From: Alphaproteobacteria bacterium
Lineage (GTDB): Bacteria; Pseudomonadota; Alphaproteobacteria; Micavibrionales; Micavibrionaceae
DNA length: 64,000 nt
Assembly: GCA_002401965.1 (NCBI GenBank)
Contig: NVUR01000023.1
Location: forward strand, 1-64,000
Direction: 5' to 3'
Both the position numbers and the translations under genes were made by a program. Positions within the stretch are counted from its first letter, which is position 1. Each line of letters opens with the position of its first letter. Positions 59,297 to 64,000 of this stretch are shown here, one piece after another. Below the pieces are notes generated by a model. It was given only the letters and a program-made list of their open reading frames with translations. It made no database searches and was not told where the DNA came from.

Positions 59297-60259
59297 TTAT
59301 GTCGCTGGTTCAAGAACATAATGGATCATAAGTGCCAAAGCAACTGAAACCCCAAGACCTATCATCATTTTCAGGAAGTCTTTTCCGATCAATGGGAAGA
59401 CATACCCCGCCTTGTATGTGTCGCGATATGTTGTCGCAATCGCAAGTTCGCGTCCTGTCAGCAGGCCAACAAATACCCATGTTGTCGACATTGGGATTTC
59501 GTTCATTTGCTTGAAATAAAGCAGGATCAGTGCATAGACAAAGTCAATGATCGTGGCCGAGCGGATAAAGCGTGTGCCTGATTTTTCCAGAACGATTTTC
59601 TGGATTTTGCCGCCGTGACTTCGGAAAATAAGGGCAAGCCAGAAACATAAAATGGCCATCACTCCGATCAACATCCACAAGGGCAGCGTGCGTGGCAGGA
59701 ATACGGCGATGTTTGCCATGTCATGGCTAAGCCAGCTATACCAAAGAAAGCCCGTTGCGCTCCATTGCAGGACACGCCATTTCATGCGGTTTTCTTTTTT
59801 CACCATATTGTATTTTTCGTTCATCAGCCGTGAAATACCAAGCCATAGAGTATACGCAACAATGGCTGCTAACCCATACCCAATAACGCTTTTAACCAGC
59901 ATTTTTTCTAGGATAAGCGTGCTGGCGAATGTTGAGAGGACAAGGAAAGTCGTGGAGACAGGGATACCGATTCGCGTTAATAAAACGAGGATAAGCGGTG
60001 CCGCGGCGTGATACCACTGGATTTCGATAGGGGGGATTTTGGCTAGACGCCCAAAGGCGATATCACCATCATTCATGACCCACCCATATGTTAGTGTGAT
60101 GACAAGAACCAGTGAAGCCGCAGCCCACAGCCAATACCACTTCACAGCTTTTTCATTGGAGGCAATAAATGTCCCCAGTGTCTGAACCGCATCGTTTCCG
60201 ACAACGGCATAAGCCGCGAGCAAAAAACCAATAAGAGCGTAAATTGAGTGGATGTCCAT
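59297..60259 (-). CDS. PiT-family inorganic phosphate transporter-like protein
   Basis: N-terminal 'AVVGNDAVQTLGTFIAS' and multiple TM helices. Confidence 0.7.
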   Translation of the reverse strand: MDIHSIYALIGFLLAAYAVVGNDAVQTLGTFIASNEKAVKWYWLWAAASLVLVITLTYGWVMNDGDIAFGRLAKIPPIEIQWYHAAAPLILVLLTRIGIPVSTTFLVLSTFASTLILEKMLVKSVIGYGLAAIVAYTLWLGISRLMNEKYNMVKKENRMKWRVLQWSATGFLWYSWLSHDMANIAVFLPRTLPLWMLIGVMAILCFWLALIFRSHGGKIQKIVLEKSGTRFIRSATIIDFVYALILLYFKQMNEIPMSTTWVFVGLLTGRELAIATTYRDTYKAGYVFPLIGKDFLKMMIGLGVSVALALMIHYVLEPAT

Positions 60260-60414
60260 GTTGCATCTAAACCTTTGTATGTTTTTCGTTATGCACGAAT
60301 TAACATATAAGACCTAGAAACGCAAACATTTGCGTGCATAGCTGCTATGTATCGATATGGTGTATCGGTGATATGGTTTTTATTCTTAAAATCCGCATAT
60401 GGATTTCATCAAGA

Positions 60415-61647
60415 TCACATGCCTGGTGGTTGCGCTGCCACTGGTGCAACGGCGTCCTGATCGATTGTCCATTCTCTAACAGGTTCAGCCCAGCCGCTTG
60501 GGCTATCACCAATCTTCGTTGTTTCGACTGTTCCGTCTGCCATACCATCAACAATGGCATTGTAATTCAAAGAGGCTTCATTGGGGGCGACGTTCTCTAG
60601 CCATTGTTCAACAGTGTTGGGTGCGTCACCATTTTCGATTTTCTTTATTGCGACTTGTTTAACGCCTTCTATTATGAAGTCATGGGATTCAGACATATTT
60701 GTTTTTGCCCGATCAAGGAGCTTATTATACGTTGCGGAATCATCAGGTCTGCTTTTATCGTTTATCTCGGAATAGCCATTTTCCAACGCTTTTTCTACTT
60801 TTCCCTTGAAATCGTTCAGGTACTGCACGCGCTCTTCGTAGTATTTGGTATAACCATGATCGCTAGTCCGATTAATCTCACCATCTAATACGTTAACGTC
60901 ATAAAGATATCGACTTTTGGCTGTGGCATAAAGAGTCTTAAAATCATCTGATCCACCCATCGCAAGGGAACCTAAACTTTCCGAAACATTGTCCAAATGA
61001 AGTTCCGCTGACTTTATTGCACCATCCATGGTTGTCGTTTCTCTTCCGTCATCGGTGATCGTGACCTGTTTTGCAATTTCATCATTTCTCAGCGCTGTTG
61101 ACCAAGCTCTCGCCGTTGTATCCTTGTCTATAATTTCGGCACCGGGGCTTCCTTCTTTGAAATCTGTAGGTAGAGATCCACCAGATTTACCATCCTGCCA
61201 TTTCTGATCGCTTCTACGTTGTTCTGCTATGGCATTTAAGGATGCTGCCGACATTCCACCGCTAGAACCATAACCGCCTTGACTAACGTATTGATTGATT
61301 TTTTCCATACGCTGTCTATCGTCAAAATCCATCTGGCTTCCACCGTTATACACGTCATACAGTCCGGATGTTAAGGTGTTAATGGTTGATGACGTTTTAA
61401 GTAGAGGCATCGAACCCCTAAATTCTGACTGTGTTGTGCTTTGGTCTCTGGCGAAGTCCTTGAAGAAGGACATCAGCATTTTCAATGGGTTGCTATCATA
61501 ATCAAGCTCATGCAGTGTTTTGTATGATTCAAGATCCACTTGGATGATGTGCATATTAGACTTATAATTGGCCACAACATCATATATCTGTGATTGATGG
61601 TTAAAACTATCCACCATCTGGTTGCTTTCAAAACTTTGATCGCTCAT
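60415..61647 (-). CDS. hypothetical protein
   Basis: 410-aa helical ORF, no signal peptide, no recognised family. Confidence 0.7.
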   Translation of the reverse strand: MSDQSFESNQMVDSFNHQSQIYDVVANYKSNMHIIQVDLESYKTLHELDYDSNPLKMLMSFFKDFARDQSTTQSEFRGSMPLLKTSSTINTLTSGLYDVYNGGSQMDFDDRQRMEKINQYVSQGGYGSSGGMSAASLNAIAEQRRSDQKWQDGKSGGSLPTDFKEGSPGAEIIDKDTTARAWSTALRNDEIAKQVTITDDGRETTTMDGAIKSAELHLDNVSESLGSLAMGGSDDFKTLYATAKSRYLYDVNVLDGEINRTSDHGYTKYYEERVQYLNDFKGKVEKALENGYSEINDKSRPDDSATYNKLLDRAKTNMSESHDFIIEGVKQVAIKKIENGDAPNTVEQWLENVAPNEASLNYNAIVDGMADGTVETTKIGDSPSGWAEPVREWTIDQDAVAPVAAQPPGM

Positions 61648-61801
61648 AACTTAATCCCCATTTACGCTTATCACTAATTTTTTTATAATATTATTACCCA
61701 AAGATTATCACATAGGAATGAAAAGGTAAAGAAATTCCATATTATCGTAATGGATTGGCTGAAAGTGATGGTGGGTGGGGGATACGTTTGAATAGATAAG
61801 C

Positions 61802-62236
61802 TTAGTCACCAATTTTTTTTACAAAACATGTTTTAAGGACAAGGCCCTTGATGTCCTTTGTGCGGCAATCGATCAGCTCAGGGTCATTGGTAAGTGTGAT
61901 ATTTTTGACCGTAGTACCGCGTTTGACGGTTGTACCTGCGCCCTTAACATCAAGGTCTTTAATCACCGTAATCGTGTCACCATTTTGTAACACTGTTCCA
62001 TTGCAATCGCGCGTTGGCGTTTCATCACCCTCATCGTCACCACTCCAATCAAGAGAGCCAACGCCGTAATCCGTGCTTGCTTGCTCCATCGCATCTTCTT
62101 TGGTCATGTGCCAAAGCTCAAGGGCAGGGGATTCGCTTTCTTTATAGCCGTACAAAAACCAACCATCTGACGCAGGGTCGAATTCGAGTTTAAAGTTTGA
62201 AAATTCACCAGTTGATTTTGCTGTAAGAATGCTCAT
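61802..62236 (-). CDS. PhnA/YjdM-like C-terminal domain with atypical N-terminus
   Basis: 'RDCNGTVLQNGDTITVIKDLDVKGAGTTVKRGTTVKNITLTNDPELIDCRTKDIKGLVLKTCFVKK'. Confidence 0.85.
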   Translation of the reverse strand: MSILTAKSTGEFSNFKLEFDPASDGWFLYGYKESESPALELWHMTKEDAMEQASTDYGVGSLDWSGDDEGDETPTRDCNGTVLQNGDTITVIKDLDVKGAGTTVKRGTTVKNITLTNDPELIDCRTKDIKGLVLKTCFVKKIGD

Positions 62237-62238
62237 TA

Positions 62239-63492
62239 TTACGTAGCCTTGCTGGATTTTTCACTCAATGGTTTGCCATGTACCGCCGTGTTATTTTTCA
62301 AACGCACAGCATTGATTTTGATGAAGCCATCCGCATCTTTCTGGTCATAGCCACCCTCAACATCCATTGATGATTGCTCAGGATCATACAGAGCCACAGG
62401 GCTTTTACGGGCAATCGGATAAGCAACGCCTTTGATTAATTTGATTTGCACGCTGCCTGTGTTGGTTTCTTGCGCCTTATCCATGAATGTCATCAAAAGA
62501 TCAAATTCAGGTGAGAACCAAAAGCCGTTATAAATCAGCTCAGCCACTTTTAAGGACATAAAGTCACGCAGCTTCATCACTTCACGGTCAAGGGTCAGCC
62601 CTTCAAGATCACGATGTGCCTTATACAGGATCTCACCGCCTGGTGTTTCATATACGCCGCGGGATTTAATACCAACAAAGCGGTTCTCAACCATGTCCAG
62701 GCGGCCAATACCGTGTTTTGTGCCTAATGTATTTAGGTATTCAAACAGCTCCACCGCGCCTTCAACGCTTGTGCCATCTGTTTGATTTGTGACTTTTACG
62801 GGAATGCCTTGTTCAAAGTCAATCGTTAGAATATCTGCCGTATCGGGGGAGGTTTCCGTACCGTTTGTACGTGAATAAACATCTTCATCAGCAGCGGCGT
62901 TCGGGTCTTCTAATACACCGGCTTCATGCGAGATATGCAGCATATTATCATCTTCGGAATAGGGTTTCTTACGGGTCGCAGAAACAGGAATGCCATATTG
63001 ATCGGCATAGTTCAGCATATCCGCACGACCTTCAAAACGCGTTAGGAATTCATCCATTTTCCATGGGGCGAGGACTTGAATATCGGGTTTAAGCGCGTAA
63101 TAGGCAAGTTCAAAGCGTACCTGATCGTTGCCTTTACCTGTCGCGCCGTGAGAAACATATTGCGCGTTTTCTTTTTCGGCAATTTCAATTTGACGTTTCG
63201 CAATAATCGGGCGGGCAACAGAAGTGCCGAGCAAGTATCTTCCCTCATAAATAGCTTGGGATTTTACGGCCGTAAAGATGTAATCACGCACGAATTCCAG
63301 CTTAAGATCTTCGACATAGACTTTCGCCGCGCCAAGTTTTATCGCTTTTTCTTCGGCGGCTTTGAAATCTTCTTCTTGTCCAACATCGGCGATATAGGCA
63401 ATAACCTCGTACCCTTCTTCAATAAACCATTTCAGAATAATAGATGTGTCTAACCCACCCGAATAGGCCAGTACGATTTTACCTTTGCTCAT
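62239..63492 (-). CDS. argG: argininosuccinate synthase
   Basis: '[19 protein letters not shown]', '[15 protein letters not shown]', '[26 protein letters not shown]'. Confidence 0.98.
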   Translation of the reverse strand: MSKGKIVLAYSGGLDTSIILKWFIEEGYEVIAYIADVGQEEDFKAAEEKAIKLGAAKVYVEDLKLEFVRDYIFTAVKSQAIYEGRYLLGTSVARPIIAKRQIEIAEKENAQYVSHGATGKGNDQVRFELAYYALKPDIQVLAPWKMDEFLTRFEGRADMLNYADQYGIPVSATRKKPYSEDDNMLHISHEAGVLEDPNAAADEDVYSRTNGTETSPDTADILTIDFEQGIPVKVTNQTDGTSVEGAVELFEYLNTLGTKHGIGRLDMVENRFVGIKSRGVYETPGGEILYKAHRDLEGLTLDREVMKLRDFMSLKVAELIYNGFWFSPEFDLLMTFMDKAQETNTGSVQIKLIKGVAYPIARKSPVALYDPEQSSMDVEGGYDQKDADGFIKINAVRLKNNTAVHGKPLSEKSSKAT

Positions 63493-63622
63493 GCTATGCG
63501 CTCCTTAAATATATCAAGCCACATGTTTAAGGCAAATATAGATTAATGTGAAGGGGAATTTGACACGCACCTCATCTAATTCGTATATAGTTTAAGTGAA
63601 TTACTTAGAATTGTGAGGGTAA

Positions 63623-63980
63623 ATGGGGCAGGGATATGTGACTTTGCACAGTGCGGCAGGGGCAGGGAAATGGAAATTTAGTGATGGTGGGGTTTTAAAG
63701 GCGCATTTCCAATTGAAAATGATAGCGGGTTTTATGGGAGCGGATGAAACGATGATGTCTATGACGCGCGATGAACTGACAGAAATGCAAGCTGAATTGT
63801 ATCGCAAAAATCACAAAAATATCAGATCAGTTATTTGATGTTGAGGTTGATAAATATTTTGAGGCAGAGCTTCCAACAATGAAAGAGGTAGAGCTGAGGC
63901 TCTCTCATGATGGTTATGCGAAACTTAAGTCTATTGTTGATGAGACGCTTGCAGATGAAACGGCTCAATTAACTTGTTAG
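63623..63980 (+). CDS. hypothetical protein, possibly frameshifted near 63806-63836
   Basis: Track ORF ends at 63838; a +1 frame reads on as ITKISDQLFDVEVDKYFEAELPTMKEVELRLSHDGYAKLKSIVDETLADETAQLTC* to 63980. Confidence 0.4.
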
Positions 63981-64000
63981 GGTTTATAACGTGATGTAAC

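Overview
64 kb of an alphaproteobacterial-type chromosome. No rRNA, tRNA, CRISPR or IS element was recognised. (1) ~0.1-8.8 kb (+): part of a prophage with T7-like late gene order. It has a tail spike, a T7 gp19-like large terminase, a SleB-type cell-wall hydrolase and a GTA-type 3TM holin. Small cargo genes with their own terminators are interspersed, and at least two also have TTGACA promoters (moron-like). Two phage genes are preceded by a duplicated RBS/start region that creates a 26-27 codon leader ORF. (2) 8.9-27.9 kb: housekeeping genes (folD, yggT, metB-like, ccmG-like, acnA, DUF3137, DUF455, lepA) plus a tandem GDPD pair whose second member looks catalytically dead, a structured intergenic region, a divergent GalU-like gene and a cheZ. 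(3) 27.9-36.8 kb (-): a collinear set of six ORFs with no recognisable homology (226, 714, 1548, 161, 121 and 56 aa), bounded by a candidate promoter and a terminator. This is the best candidate for an undescribed system. (4) 37-47.9 kb (-): purH, then cheR/cheB/cheY/cheW/cheA preceded by a chpT-like gene, then pgm/manB-type mutase and galU. (5) 48-64 kb: mipZ, pepP, rpsU, an HNH-like gene split at an A_AAA_AAA heptamer followed by a perfect hairpin (candidate -1 frameshift), yejF-type ABC ATPase, a ThiE-like protein, a lipase-like ORFan, arsC, argH, a PiT-like transporter, an ORFan, a PhnA-like protein and argG. All assignments come from reading motifs by eye; no searches were run.
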